From an uncultured Prevotellaceae bacterium (GTDB lineage Bacteria > Bacteroidota > Bacteroidia > Bacteroidales > Muribaculaceae), in the NCBI GenBank assembly GCA_947169265.1, contig CAMVPC010000012.1, positions 22,023 to 86,022 of the forward strand: 64,000 nucleotides of DNA, given 5' to 3'. The notes beneath the pieces are model-generated. The model did no database searches and had not been told where the DNA came from. It worked only from the letters and a program-made list of their open reading frames with translations. A program made the translations under genes and the position numbers. This document shows, piece after piece, positions 44,423 through 52,767 of this stretch. Each line of letters begins with the position of its first letter. Position 1 is the stretch's first letter.

Positions 44423-45202
44423 TTATATCAAATATTTTAACTGGTTTTGTTCGTTCTTAGCAAAATGGACTGCAAAGTTAGGATTTTTTTTGCAAATAAT
44501 GTCACAAAAAATCTCTTTTGTGAATTGTTCGCTCTCATAGTGGCCTATGTCGGCGAGTAGCAGGCGATCTTCGTCGCCCATGAATTCGTGATATTTCACG
44601 TCGGCGGTGACAAAGGCGTGGGCGCCGCGCGCGATGGCCTTGCCCTTGAGGAAGGCGCCTGAACCGCCGCACAGCGCCACGCGGCTCACGGGGCGCGCGG
44701 TGTCGCCGCTGTAGCGCACCGCCGCACACCCGAAGGCGTCCTTGACACGCCGCAGGAAGTCGAGCGCGTCGAGCGGCACGGGCAGGTCGCCGATGACACC
44801 CAGATGGTCCTGCTCGCCGGTGTCGTCGAGCACCTCGACGCCGGTGAGTGCGAGTTTCTCGGCCATCTTGTGGTTCACGCCGCCCAGGGTGATGTCCATG
44901 TTGGTGTGGGCCGCATAGATGGTGAGGTCGTGCTTGATAGCCGTGGCCACGATGCGCTTGACGTAGTCGCTGCCGTCGAGTTTCTTGATGGCATGGAAGA
45001 TGAGCGGGTGGTGCGAGATGATGAGGTTGCAGCCCAGCTCAAGGGCCTCGGCGACGATGGGCTCGCGCACGTCGGTGCACAGCAACACGCCGGTCACCTC
45101 GCGCTCCACATCGCCCACCTGCACACCGGCATTGTCGAAGCTTTCTTGCAGCTCGAGCGGCGCATAGGCCTCGATAGCTTGGGTGATTTCTTTGATTTTC
45201 AT
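44423..45202 (-). CDS. Nif3-like dinuclear metal centre protein
   Basis: A 259-residue NIF3/DUF34 protein in its short form, without the inserted PII-like domain seen in some members. The metal ligands are visible: the SHHPLIFHAI motif (about residues 63-72), AHTNMD (about 97-102), and the late DVKYHEFMGDE and DIGHYESEQF with His and Glu. GTP cyclohydrolase I type 2 is a frequent database name but is poorly supported for the family. It lies 22 nt after aspS and directly before the zinc-ribbon protein, a gene pair often found together. Confidence 0.92.
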   Translation of the reverse strand: MKIKEITQAIEAYAPLELQESFDNAGVQVGDVEREVTGVLLCTDVREPIVAEALELGCNLIISHHPLIFHAIKKLDGSDYVKRIVATAIKHDLTIYAAHTNMDITLGGVNHKMAEKLALTGVEVLDDTGEQDHLGVIGDLPVPLDALDFLRRVKDAFGCAAVRYSGDTARPVSRVALCGGSGAFLKGKAIARGAHAFVTADVKYHEFMGDEDRLLLADIGHYESEQFTKEIFCDIICKKNPNFAVHFAKNEQNQLKYLI

Positions 45203-45224
45203 CGCGTTGCGGCTACCGGTAAGG

Positions 45225-46976
45225 TTAAAGCGTCACCTTGAGGTTGAGTTCGTCGAGTTGACCGGGCTCAAGCTCGCTGGGAGCGTCGAGCATCACATCG
45301 CGACCGCTGTTGTTCTTGGGGAAGGCGATGCAGTCGCGAATGCTGTCGAGGCCGGCCATGATTGACACGAAACGGTCGAGGCCAAAGGCGAGGCCGGCGT
45401 GGGGCGGTGCGCCATACTTGAAGGCGTTGATGAGGAAGCCAAACTGCGCCATGGCACGCTCTGGCGTGAAGCCCAAAATCTTGAACATTTTCTCTTGCAG
45501 GGCACCATCGTGGATACGGAGGCTGCCGCCGCCCACCTCAATACCGTTGCACACGAAGTCGTAGGCCACGGCGCGCACCTGCTCGGGATGCTCGTCGAGC
45601 AAGGGAATGTCGTCGGGGTTGGGCAACGTGAACGGGTGGTGGGTGGCCATGAGGCGCTGTTCCTCGTCGCTCCACTCAAAGAGCGGGAAGTCGACAATCC
45701 ACAGGCACTCGAACTTGTTGCTGTCGCGCAGGCCGAGGCGCTCGCCCATCTCGAGTCGCAGCGCGCACAGCTGGATGCGCGTCTTGTTGGCGTTGTCGCC
45801 GCTCAGGATGAGCACCAGGTCGCCGTCGCGGGCTCCCATTTTTTGCTTGAGCTCGAGCAGGTCCTCTTGCGAGTAGAACTTGTCGACGCTGCTCTTGATG
45901 GTGCCGTCCTCGTTATACTTGACATAGACCAGGCCCTTGGCGCCCACTTGCGGACGTTTGACGAACTCAGTGAGCTGGTCGAGTTGCTTGCGCGTGTAGG
46001 CCGCGCAACCGGGGGCACAGATGGCGCCGATATAAGCCGCGTCGTCGAAGACGGCAAACTTGCCCTTCTTCATCACGTCCATGAGTTCGACAAAGGTCAT
46101 GCCGAAGCGCAGGTCGGGCTTGTCGCTGCCGTAGAGGCGCATGGCCTCGTGCCACGTCATTTGGCGCAACTTGGCCGGCAGTTCCACGCCGCGCACCTCC
46201 TTGAAGAGGTAGCGGGCCATGTCCTCGAAGACTTCGAGCACGTCCTCCTGATGGACGAAGCTCATCTCACAGTCGATTTGCGTGAACTCGGGCTGGCGGT
46301 CGGCGCGCAGGTCCTCGTCGCGGAAGCATTTGGCGATTTGGAAATAACGGTCAAAGCCGCTCACCATGAGCAACTGCTTGAGCGTCTGCGGACTTTGCGG
46401 CAGGGCGTAGAACTGGCCGGGATTCATGCGGCTTGGCACCACAAAGTCGCGCGCCCCCTCGGGGGTACTGCCCACGAGGATGGGGGTCTCCACCTCGATG
46501 AAGTCGCGACTGTCGAGGAAGTTGCGCACCAGGATAGTCATGCGGTGGCGCAACTCCAGGTTCTTGCGCACGGCACTGCGACGCAGGTCCAGATAGCGGT
46601 ATTTCATGCGCAGCTCGTCGCCGCCGTCGGTGTTGTCCTCGATGGTGAACGGAGGCGTGTCGCTGGTGCTGAGCACCGTGAGTCCGCTCACGATAATCTC
46701 AATGTCGCCCGTGGGCATATTGGGGTTTTTGTTGGAGCGCTCGCTCACCGCGCCCACGGCCTGGATGCAGAACTCGCGTCCCAGCTTGTTGGCGCGTGCC
46801 GTGAGGTCGGCGTCGCGCGATTCATCGAATACTAATTGGGTGATGCCGTAACGGTCGCGGAGGTCGACAAACGTCATTCCGCCCATTTTGCGGGTGCGTT
46901 GCACCCATCCGGCCAGCGTCACGGTCTGGCCCACGTGGGAGAGTCGCAGCTCTCCGCAAGTGTTAGTTCTGTACAT
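45225..46976 (-). CDS. aspS: Aspartate--tRNA ligase
   Basis: A 583-residue class-II aspartyl-tRNA synthetase. An OB-fold anticodon-binding domain comes first ([39 protein letters not shown]). Class-II motif 2 is [22 protein letters not shown], the bacterial GAD insert spans about residues 285-410, and motif 3 is [14 protein letters not shown] near the C-terminus. The ATG at 46976 is chosen over the open frame to 47021 because it starts the conserved domain and lies about 40 nt after a clear promoter. Whether it also charges tRNA-Asn (non-discriminating) was not determined. It heads the leftward unit aspS-nif3-zinc ribbon-FGE-like. Confidence 0.96.
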   Translation of the reverse strand: MYRTNTCGELRLSHVGQTVTLAGWVQRTRKMGGMTFVDLRDRYGITQLVFDESRDADLTARANKLGREFCIQAVGAVSERSNKNPNMPTGDIEIIVSGLTVLSTSDTPPFTIEDNTDGGDELRMKYRYLDLRRSAVRKNLELRHRMTILVRNFLDSRDFIEVETPILVGSTPEGARDFVVPSRMNPGQFYALPQSPQTLKQLLMVSGFDRYFQIAKCFRDEDLRADRQPEFTQIDCEMSFVHQEDVLEVFEDMARYLFKEVRGVELPAKLRQMTWHEAMRLYGSDKPDLRFGMTFVELMDVMKKGKFAVFDDAAYIGAICAPGCAAYTRKQLDQLTEFVKRPQVGAKGLVYVKYNEDGTIKSSVDKFYSQEDLLELKQKMGARDGDLVLILSGDNANKTRIQLCALRLEMGERLGLRDSNKFECLWIVDFPLFEWSDEEQRLMATHHPFTLPNPDDIPLLDEHPEQVRAVAYDFVCNGIEVGGGSLRIHDGALQEKMFKILGFTPERAMAQFGFLINAFKYGAPPHAGLAFGLDRFVSIMAGLDSIRDCIAFPKNNSGRDVMLDAPSELEPGQLDELNLKVTL

Positions 46977-47018
46977 AGTGTAATGTCGAGTGTTAATTCT
47001 TGTTTGATTTCCAACCTG

Positions 47019-47050
47019 CAAAGGTACAACTTTCGCTCCAATCCCACAAA
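47019..47050 (-). promoter_or_regulatory. aspS promoter
   Basis: On the minus strand TTTG (47050-47047), 20 nt, then TACCTTTG (47026-47019). It gives a leader of about 40 nt and fixes the aspS start at 46976, since the upstream in-frame codon at 47021 lies inside the promoter. Confidence 0.8.
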
Positions 47051-47087
47051 TAATTGCCGCATTTCACCTTTTCTTTGAAAAAAATTG

Positions 47088-47095
47088 TAATTTTG
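47088..47095 (+). promoter_or_regulatory. -7 box for msrA
   Basis: TAATTTTG matches the consensus and is the only exact forward match between aspS and msrA. It implies an unusually long msrA leader of about 195 nt. The -33 element is unclear. Confidence 0.5.
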
Positions 47096-47173
47096 TGGCT
47101 TAGTAACCGTTAAAAAATAAGTTGGTATGATTTAGCTCAGATTTTTAGTTCATTTTTGTTTTGTGAAGAAGGA

Positions 47174-47257
47174 GTTATGCGGGCATAACGACTGATGAGC
47201 AAACCAAAAAGGGACAAAAAGATGAGCTGGAGGTATCAATAACAAATCGTGCCAAGT
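47174..47257 (+). promoter_or_regulatory. Structured msrA leader with possible leader peptide
   Basis: The hairpin GTTATG/CATAAC (loop CGGG) at 47174-47189 lies just before an ATG at 47195 that opens a 15-codon frame (MSKPKRDKKMSWRYQ). A purine-rich AGAAGGAG precedes the hairpin at 47167-47174. The frame could encode a regulatory leader peptide, or the stretch could be a structured RNA element or a mobile-repeat relic. The evidence is pattern only. Confidence 0.35.
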
Positions 47258-47298
47258 TATTTTTTTATGGTTACTTATTCCCTCAACCAAACAAAACA

Positions 47299-47811
47299 AT
47301 GAAAGAGATTTATTTCGCGGGAGGATGCTTTTGGGGCACCGAACGCTTTTTTAAACTCATCGACGGCGTGAAAGCCACCCGCGTGGGCTACGCTAACGGC
47401 TCCACGGTCAATCCCACCTACAAAGAGGTGTGCGTCGGCGACACGGGCCACGCCGAGACCGTGCATGTGACCTACGACGAGACCCGTGTGGGCCTCGACA
47501 CGTTGCTCTCGCTCTATTTCATGGCCATCGACCCCACCAGCGTCAACAAGCAGGGCGAGGACGAGGGCACGCAGTATCGCACCGGCATTTATTACGTCGA
47601 CCCGGCCGACCGACCCGTCATCGACGAGCACCTCGCCCAAGTGGCCACACGCTACTTCAAGCCACTCGCTGTCGAGGTGGCGCCCCTCAACTGCTTCTAC
47701 CTTGCCGAGGAATACCACCAGGACTACCTCGAGAAGAACCCCGGCGGATATTGCCACCTGGCGCCCGAGCTCTTCGAGCTGGCACGCCGCGTCAAGGCCC
47801 ACGACCACTAA
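47299..47811 (+). CDS. msrA: Peptide-methionine (S)-S-oxide reductase MsrA
   Basis: A 170-residue MsrA that reduces methionine-S-sulfoxide in damaged proteins. The active site GGCFWGTERFF is at residues 8-18 with the nucleophilic Cys at 10. Family motifs TRVGYANGS, YKEVCVGDTGHAE and EEYHQDYLEKNPGGYC follow. It has no fused MsrB domain and no signal peptide, so it should act in the cytosol. The GDPD gene begins 15 nt later, probably on the same transcript. Confidence 0.96.
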   Translation: MKEIYFAGGCFWGTERFFKLIDGVKATRVGYANGSTVNPTYKEVCVGDTGHAETVHVTYDETRVGLDTLLSLYFMAIDPTSVNKQGEDEGTQYRTGIYYVDPADRPVIDEHLAQVATRYFKPLAVEVAPLNCFYLAEEYHQDYLEKNPGGYCHLAPELFELARRVKAHDH

Positions 47812-47825
47812 ATTCCACGCCGACG

Positions 47826-48617
47826 ATGAAAAAACTGGCACTGATAACCGTACTGGCCGCCTGCGCGCTCACCGCCGCGGCGTCGAAGCCCCTATTCATC
47901 GGGCACCGCGGATGCCGCGACGGCGTGATGAACACGGCCGAGGCCTTTGAAAACGGTGTGGACCGCTATGGATACCGGGGACTGGAATGTGACGTGCGCG
48001 TCACGGCCGACGGCCATTACATCATCAGTCACGACGAGACCACCGAGGCCGTGGGCGGGCATCTCACCGTGGCAAAGGCCACGCTGGCCCAGCTGCAGGC
48101 CGAAGAATATGAGCAAAAGCGAGCCGGTGTCACCTACACGGGTCACTTGTGTACCGTAGCCCGCTACCTCGACATCTGCCGCGAGAAAGATGTCATTCCG
48201 GTGGTGGAGCTCAAGTGGTCAACCGGCATCAACAACAATGACATGAGCAACTTCGATGGTCTCGCGGCCCTCATCGACGAGAAGGGCCTCACCCGCAAGG
48301 CCATCATCCTCACGTCCATGCGGCAGTCGCTCGAATATGTGCGCACCCACCACCCACGCCTGCGCTGCCAGTTCCTGTGCCGCGACAACTGGGAAACGCA
48401 CTTCGACTGGATTGTCATGTGGCGACTCACACCCAGCATCCAGGCCGGGTGTTTCGACGAACTGACCGTGAAACGTTTCCACGACGAAGGCCTCCAAGTG
48501 GCCACCTGGACCGTCAACGACCCCGACAAGTGCCGTCAACTCGCGGCCATGGGCGTGGACATGATTACCACCGACCACCTCCCGCCGGCCGTGGTGCCCG
48601 ACGCTCCCGAGCCGTGA
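47826..48617 (+). CDS. Exported glycerophosphodiester phosphodiesterase family protein
   Basis: A 263-residue GDPD-fold enzyme with a signal peptide (MKKLALITVLAACALTAAA). The catalytic and metal residues are seen in IGHRGCRDGVMNTAEAF (HR and the NT-x-E motif), GLECDVRVTADGHYIISHDE (E-x-D and HD) and the later VELKW. The barrel closes with VATWTVNDPDKCRQLAAMG and DMITTDHL. It should hydrolyse glycerophosphodiesters from membrane lipids or teichoic-like material in the periplasm. The frame is open far upstream but overlaps msrA, so the ATG at 47826 is chosen. Confidence 0.92.
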   Translation: MKKLALITVLAACALTAAASKPLFIGHRGCRDGVMNTAEAFENGVDRYGYRGLECDVRVTADGHYIISHDETTEAVGGHLTVAKATLAQLQAEEYEQKRAGVTYTGHLCTVARYLDICREKDVIPVVELKWSTGINNNDMSNFDGLAALIDEKGLTRKAIILTSMRQSLEYVRTHHPRLRCQFLCRDNWETHFDWIVMWRLTPSIQAGCFDELTVKRFHDEGLQVATWTVNDPDKCRQLAAMGVDMITTDHLPPAVVPDAPEP

Positions 48618-48660
48618 AGCGGCACCCGCGGCGGGCCACAACACTTTTTTTGTGAAAAAA

Positions 48661-48691
48661 TTGCAAGTGTGGAAAAATCGCACTACCTTTG
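48661..48691 (+). promoter_or_regulatory. tRNA-Leu promoter
   Basis: TTG at 48661-48663, 20 nt, then TACCTTTG at 48684-48691, about 37 nt before the mature tRNA. The -7 element is an exact match. Confidence 0.72.
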
Positions 48692-48728
48692 CCTCGCACT
48701 TTCAGTGATGACGTCTACTTGAAGAGCT

Positions 48729-48813
48729 GCCCGGATGGTGGAATCGGTAGACACGAGGGACTTAAAATCCCTTGGCCATTGCGGCTGTGTGGGTTCAAGT
48801 CCCACTCCGGGTA
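48729..48813 (+). tRNA. tRNA-Leu (TAA)
   Basis: An 85-nt class-II tRNA. Acceptor GCCCGGA (48729-48735) pairs with TCCGGGT (48806-48812) with a G-T end pair; the discriminator is A. The anticodon stem AGGGA/TCCCT encloses CTTAAAA, giving anticodon TAA. A long variable arm is present (TTGGCCATTGCGGCTGTG region), and the T-arm is GTGGGTTCAAGTCCCAC. CCA is not encoded. Confidence 0.96.
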
Positions 48814-48949
48814 CAACACAAGCGCGCTCTCAATCCTTGACTTATCAGTGGGGTTGTGAGCGCTTTTGCATAGGGGTATATGCAGTGTGGCCGGTGAGTC
48901 GCCGCCCGCCTGCAGCACGCTAATTATCAACAATTAACATAAAACTACA

Positions 48950-50347
48950 ATGGAAAAAACCAAAACAAATGTCACAGTCAAAGGCCAATCGAAACCCGAC
49001 CTTGGCTTCATGAAATTGTGGAACATCAGTTTCGGCTTCTTTGGCGTGCAAATCGCATTCGCGCTTCAAAGTTCTAACATCAGCCGTATCTTCTCAACCT
49101 TGGGAGCCGACCCTCATCAGTTGGGCTACTTTTGGCTGCTGCCCCCGTTGTTGGGCATGATTGTTCAGCCGCTGGTGGGATTCTTTAGCGACAAGACGTG
49201 GACCCGCTTCGGGCGACGCATCCCCTACCTGTTCATCGGCTCTGCTTTTGCTGTGGCTGTAATGTGCCTGTTGCCTAATGCCGGCAATTTGGGGCTCTCG
49301 GGCAACGAAGTGTTCTGGGGGCTCACCGGCGCCATGGCCTTCGGTCTGTTCGCACTCATGTTCCTCGACGCCAGCATCAACATGGCCATGCAGCCCTTCA
49401 AGATGATGGTTGGCGACATAGTCAACGAGAAACAAAAAGCTAAAGCTTATTCTATTCAAAGTCTGCTATGCAACGCGGGCAACTTTGTGGGATTTCTTTT
49501 CCCCATTGTCCTCACATGGCTTGGTGTGAGTAACACCGCCCCCGACAACGTGGTACCGGATTCTGTGAAATGGGCTTTCTATGGTGGTTCGATTATCCTC
49601 ATCCTGTGTGTCATCTACACTACCATCAACGTCAAGGAATACGACCCCGAGCAAATGGCACGTTTTCGAGAAGCCGAGCTGGAGAAAGAGAAAAAAATCA
49701 CAGGGAGCAAGGCCAGCACGGGCAAGCGAGCTTTCAAGGTGTTTGCTGCCGTCGCTCTTGTGCAGTTCTTTTGCTGGGCCGCCTTCCAGCTCATGTGGGT
49801 TCGCAGCAACGATGCCGTCTCCATTCTCGGCTTTAATGTGGACACCACTATACCCCTCTATGCCAAGGGCGATGCTTATCAGGCTGCCGGCAACTGGCTG
49901 GGTGTGCTCTATGCTATCCAGGCCGTGGTGAGTATCTTGTGGGCCATGATGATTCCACGCTTCAAGAGCCTCAAGGTCGTTTATGCCCTGAGCCTCACCA
50001 TTGGCGGCGTGGGATTCTTGCTGTTGCCTTACTGCAGTCACCAGTATCTGCTCATCATTCCATACGCCATGAGCGGATTTGCCTGGGCAGCCATGCTGGC
50101 ACTCCCGTTCACATTGGTCACTAACGCGCTCGAGGGCAATCCCCGCATGGGCACCTATCTGGGGTTGTTTAACTGCACGATTTGCCTGCCGCAACTCGTC
50201 ATTGCCGGTACCGACAAGCATATCTTCGAAGCCGTGGGCGCAGCCAATAACCAGCCTTACATGCTGGCAATTGCCGGCATCTCGCTGTTGTTAGGAGCCT
50301 TAAGTGTCTTCTTAATTGCTCAACGCAAGAAAGCTGTAGCGGAGTAA
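48950..50347 (+). CDS. MFS sugar transporter (SLC45/GPH-like)
   Basis: A 465-residue major-facilitator protein with 12 predicted helices. The N-terminal half opens FMKLWNISFGFFGVQIAFAL and carries the MFS motif-A version GFFSDKTWTRFGRRIPYLF (about residues 83-101) after helix 2. A charged cytoplasmic loop (about 228-258, rich in Glu/Lys) separates the halves. The second half has VQFFCWAAFQLMW and ALPFTLVTNALEG. The family transports sucrose, maltose or related oligosaccharides with H+. No sugar-processing gene is adjacent, so the substrate is open. Codon use looks less GC-biased than neighbouring genes by eye. Confidence 0.88.
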   Translation: MEKTKTNVTVKGQSKPDLGFMKLWNISFGFFGVQIAFALQSSNISRIFSTLGADPHQLGYFWLLPPLLGMIVQPLVGFFSDKTWTRFGRRIPYLFIGSAFAVAVMCLLPNAGNLGLSGNEVFWGLTGAMAFGLFALMFLDASINMAMQPFKMMVGDIVNEKQKAKAYSIQSLLCNAGNFVGFLFPIVLTWLGVSNTAPDNVVPDSVKWAFYGGSIILILCVIYTTINVKEYDPEQMARFREAELEKEKKITGSKASTGKRAFKVFAAVALVQFFCWAAFQLMWVRSNDAVSILGFNVDTTIPLYAKGDAYQAAGNWLGVLYAIQAVVSILWAMMIPRFKSLKVVYALSLTIGGVGFLLLPYCSHQYLLIIPYAMSGFAWAAMLALPFTLVTNALEGNPRMGTYLGLFNCTICLPQLVIAGTDKHIFEAVGAANNQPYMLAIAGISLLLGALSVFLIAQRKKAVAE

Positions 50348-50373
50348 TCCCGTCATCCTATATCCACATCACT

Positions 50374-50417
50374 GGGGTACGATAACCGCGTGGTCGTCGT
50401 GCCCCGGTTTTGATTTT
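50374..50417 (+). terminator. Terminator after the MFS transporter gene
   Basis: GGGGTACGA at 50374-50382 pairs with TCGTGCCCC at 50397-50405 (one G-T pair), with an inner AACC/TGGT contact, followed by a T-rich GGTTTTGATTTTA. It separates the intact MFS gene from the fusion scar downstream. Confidence 0.7.
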
Positions 50418-50506
50418 AGAACGCAGCAAGGCCATTCACCCGGCGCGGTATTGACACGCCACTAATATTCAGCTGTCGCGGGTGTCTTGCCTTTATCGCC
50501 TTTAGG

Positions 50507-50685
50507 AATTATTTTTTGCTGATTTGTAAAAAAAAACAGTAATTTCGCAATTCTTTAACCGACGATTAAAAATTCATGGACGAGGATATTAAGATGCCGC
50601 AAGACGGCGAAGAAAATCTCGAGGAAAACCGCGAGGGTCTTGAGGAAAACCTTGAGGTGCAGCCTGCCGCCGAGGGCTTCAGCAC
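50507..50685 (+). pseudogene. Duplicated promoter and 5' end of a parC-like gene
   Basis: This stretch matches the region around 56078-56223 upstream of and inside parC. Aligned parts include TTTTGCTG-TTTG-AAAAA, AGTAATTT-GCAA, an ATG at 50576, and the first codons. It reads MDEDIKMPQDGEENLEENRE... to PAAEGFS, against MDEDNKIPQEGDENQEAMPAAEGFS in parC. An extra acidic repeat (LEEN-x-EG-LEEN) makes it longer. The -7 box is TAATTTCG (50540-50547) where parC has TAATTTTG, a likely loss. Homology to parC ends just after GFS, at about 50685. The differences are too many for a very recent duplication; it looks like a diverged copy or one from a related strain. Confidence 0.8.
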
Positions 50686-51342
50686 GCCGCCGAGGACAAG
50701 GCCGAGGGAAAGAGCGGCGGCAACAATGCCCTCAAGGTGTTCCTGCAGGTGGGCGTGGTGCAATTCTTCTGCTGGGCCGCCTTCATGTTCATGTGGACCT
50801 ACACTAACGGCTCGATTGCCGACACCGTGTGGAACACCACCAATCCCCACGACCCGGCCTATCAGGACGCCGGCAACTGGGTGGGCACCGTGTTTGCCGT
50901 TCAGGCCGTGGGTAGCGTGCTCTGGGCTGTGGTGCTGCCGTTCTTCAAGAATATCAAGGTGGGCTACGCGTTGAGCCTCGTGATTGGCGGCATCGGGTTC
51001 GCCATGGTTCCCTTCGTCACCGACAAGTATATGCTCTTCCTGCCCTACTTCCTGATTGGTTGCGCCTGGGCCGCCATGCTGGCCATGCCCTTCACCCTGG
51101 TGACCAACGCCCTCGAGGGCAGCAAGCGCATGGGAACTTACCTGGGCTTGTTCAACTGCACCATCTGCATCCCGCAAATCATCGCGGCTGTCGCCGGTGG
51201 CGCACTGATGATTTTCATGCATAACCTGTTACCCACCGTGAGCGAACAGGGCAACATGCTGTTGCTGGCCGGTATCTTCCTGATTATCGGTGCCGTGTGT
51301 GTGTTCTTCATCAGCCAGCGCAAGCATCTGGCCGAGAAATAA
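50686..51342 (+). pseudogene. 3' half of a second MFS sugar transporter, out of frame with the preceding start
   Basis: The frame from 50686 (AAEDKAEGKSGGNNALKVFL...) continues to 51342 and aligns with residues of about 245-465 of the intact MFS protein encoded just upstream: VQFFCWAAFMFMW, LSLVIGGIGFAMVPF, MPFTLVTNALEG, KRMGTYLGLFNCTICIPQ. The first six helices are missing. The only upstream start, the parC-like ATG at 50576, reads in a different frame and would need a -1 shift to enter it. An internal ATG at 50737 could give a 201-residue fragment, but half an MFS protein is unlikely to work. It is most simply a pseudogene formed by recombination or deletion; a chimeric assembly is the alternative. 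Confidence 0.82.
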
Positions 51343-51365
51343 CCCATCCTCATTTATCCCACTAT

Positions 51366-51400
51366 CAACGGGGCACACCAAAGTTTGGCGTGCCCCGTTG
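51366..51400 (+). terminator. Hairpin after the MFS remnant
   Basis: CAACGGGGCAC at 51366-51376 pairs with GTGCCCCGTTG at 51390-51400. It is a strong stem without a T-run afterwards, and is probably the former terminator of the second MFS gene. Confidence 0.6.
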
Positions 51401-51550
51401 CCGTTCATCCCTAACCGGTCTTTGGGTTTTAGGATATAAAAAGATTCGTAAGACACAAAGGTCTCACGACTCATCGGCAACTGTCTCAACAGCAGCAAAA
51501 ACATTTCCCGCCGGGTGAAAGTTGGACTTGCCAAAATCCTTATGACATTC

Positions 51551-51585
51551 TTTGCTACATGGTTACAAAAATTGTTGTAACTTTG
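51551..51585 (+). promoter_or_regulatory. Promoter of the fic gene
   Basis: TTTG at 51551-51554, 23 nt, then TAACTTTG at 51578-51585, about 30 nt before the ATG at 51615. Confidence 0.65.
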
Positions 51586-51614
51586 CGGCAGTTTTCCAAA
51601 CATAAAAGAGCAAG

Positions 51615-52667
51615 ATGACGCAAGACGACCGAAATAAACTAATTCAGCTGGTGAAGCGACATAACCACCTGGGCATTTCAGAGCAAATTGATTTTCAAAA
51701 GTTCTATCTGTATTCCATCATCGCTCATTCCACTGCCATCGAAGGGAGCACTGTCACTGAGCTTGAGGCACAGTTGCTCTTCGACGAGGGTATCGGCGCC
51801 AACAAACCAATGATTGAGCAACTGATGAACCTCGACCTGAAAGCGGCATACGAATATGGCGCTAAATGGATCAAGCAACACGCCCCAATAACGGTAGAAT
51901 GGCTCATTACGCTCGCTTCTAAGGTTATGGCTCGCACCGGCGGAGAATACAACTCGATGGCCGGCAGTTTCTCGGCCGCAAGGGGTGATTTGCGAAAGCT
52001 CAATGTCAGTGCCGGATTAGGCGGACCATCATACCTTTCTTACCAGAAAGTGCCATCGCGCCTCGCCGCCTTCTGCGAGGAATTGAATAAACGCCGCATG
52101 ATGATTGACCCGGCCGACATCGGCGCTGTATACGACCTGAGCTTTTGGGCGCACTATGAACTGGTCACCATTCACCCATGGGCTGACGGCAACGGACGCA
52201 CTGCCCGACTGCTGATGAACCTGCTGCAGATGGAACATGAACTGCTACCTGTAAAGGTACTCAAAGAAGACAAAGCGGAATATATCCGGTCGCTGGCCGA
52301 TAGCCGCCACAAAGACGATGTCAACATCTTTCTCGACTGCATGACCAGGTTGCATATCAAGCATCTGAGACATGATATTGACCTATATCTTAAATCAACC
52401 GAAGAGGAAATGGTCGATAAAACGGAATTAAAGGGCGAAATCCTTAGAAAATGGTCGATAAAGCCCTCGCTAGCCGACAAACTGGCCGATATTTTACTCT
52501 TCATGGCCGACAAAGAGGACATCACCACCGAAGCTCTAATTCGGCACTTCGGTTTCGCGCCCACCACCGCAAAACGCTATCTGCGACAACTCACCGAGTT
52601 CGGCTACCTCGAGCCGCAAGGCGCAAACAAAAACCGGACATATCGAAAAATCAACATATCACATTAG
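51615..52667 (+). CDS. Fic-domain protein with N-terminal inhibitory motif and C-terminal winged helix
   Basis: A 350-residue Fic protein, a family that usually transfers AMP from ATP to a target protein. The active site is HPWADGNGRTAR (about residues 183-194), matching HPFxxGNGR with Trp for Phe; the catalytic His is intact. An (S/T)xxxE(G/N) inhibitory motif is seen near the N-terminus as STAIEG (about 39-44), making it a self-inhibited class-II type. The C-terminal part (about 285-350, DITTEALIRHFGFAPTTAKR) is a winged helix, a common Fic partner domain. No antitoxin gene is adjacent, in keeping with intramolecular inhibition. Base composition looks less GC-rich than neighbours, suggesting acquisition. 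Confidence 0.92.
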   Translation: MTQDDRNKLIQLVKRHNHLGISEQIDFQKFYLYSIIAHSTAIEGSTVTELEAQLLFDEGIGANKPMIEQLMNLDLKAAYEYGAKWIKQHAPITVEWLITLASKVMARTGGEYNSMAGSFSAARGDLRKLNVSAGLGGPSYLSYQKVPSRLAAFCEELNKRRMMIDPADIGAVYDLSFWAHYELVTIHPWADGNGRTARLLMNLLQMEHELLPVKVLKEDKAEYIRSLADSRHKDDVNIFLDCMTRLHIKHLRHDIDLYLKSTEEEMVDKTELKGEILRKWSIKPSLADKLADILLFMADKEDITTEALIRHFGFAPTTAKRYLRQLTEFGYLEPQGANKNRTYRKINISH

Positions 52668-52767
52668 ATAATCACTCATACCGCGTAATGAGGACACATA
52701 GCCGCTAAGCGCCCCCGCGCGGGTTCATATTTTCAGAATTGTTTTCTCGATGAAGTCGCGCGCGGGA

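Larger units (their letters stand above)
46977..47298. other. Divergent promoter region and A-rich leader between aspS and msrA
   Basis: These 322 bases carry the leftward aspS promoter, the rightward msrA promoter, and a leader of about 200 nt before msrA. The leader is A-rich and contains a tight hairpin GTTATG-CGGG-CATAAC at 47174-47189 and a short frame (ATG at 47195) that reads MSKPKRDKKMSWRYQ and stops. No larger gene is present. Confidence 0.6.

Noticed and set aside
45399..46835. 478-residue plus-strand frame
   Set aside because: Antisense to aspS.
50576..50974. 132-residue frame from the parC-like ATG considered as a real gene
   Set aside because: After about 37 codons it reads the MFS DNA in the wrong frame and gives an Arg/Ser/Pro/Cys-rich nonsense sequence.
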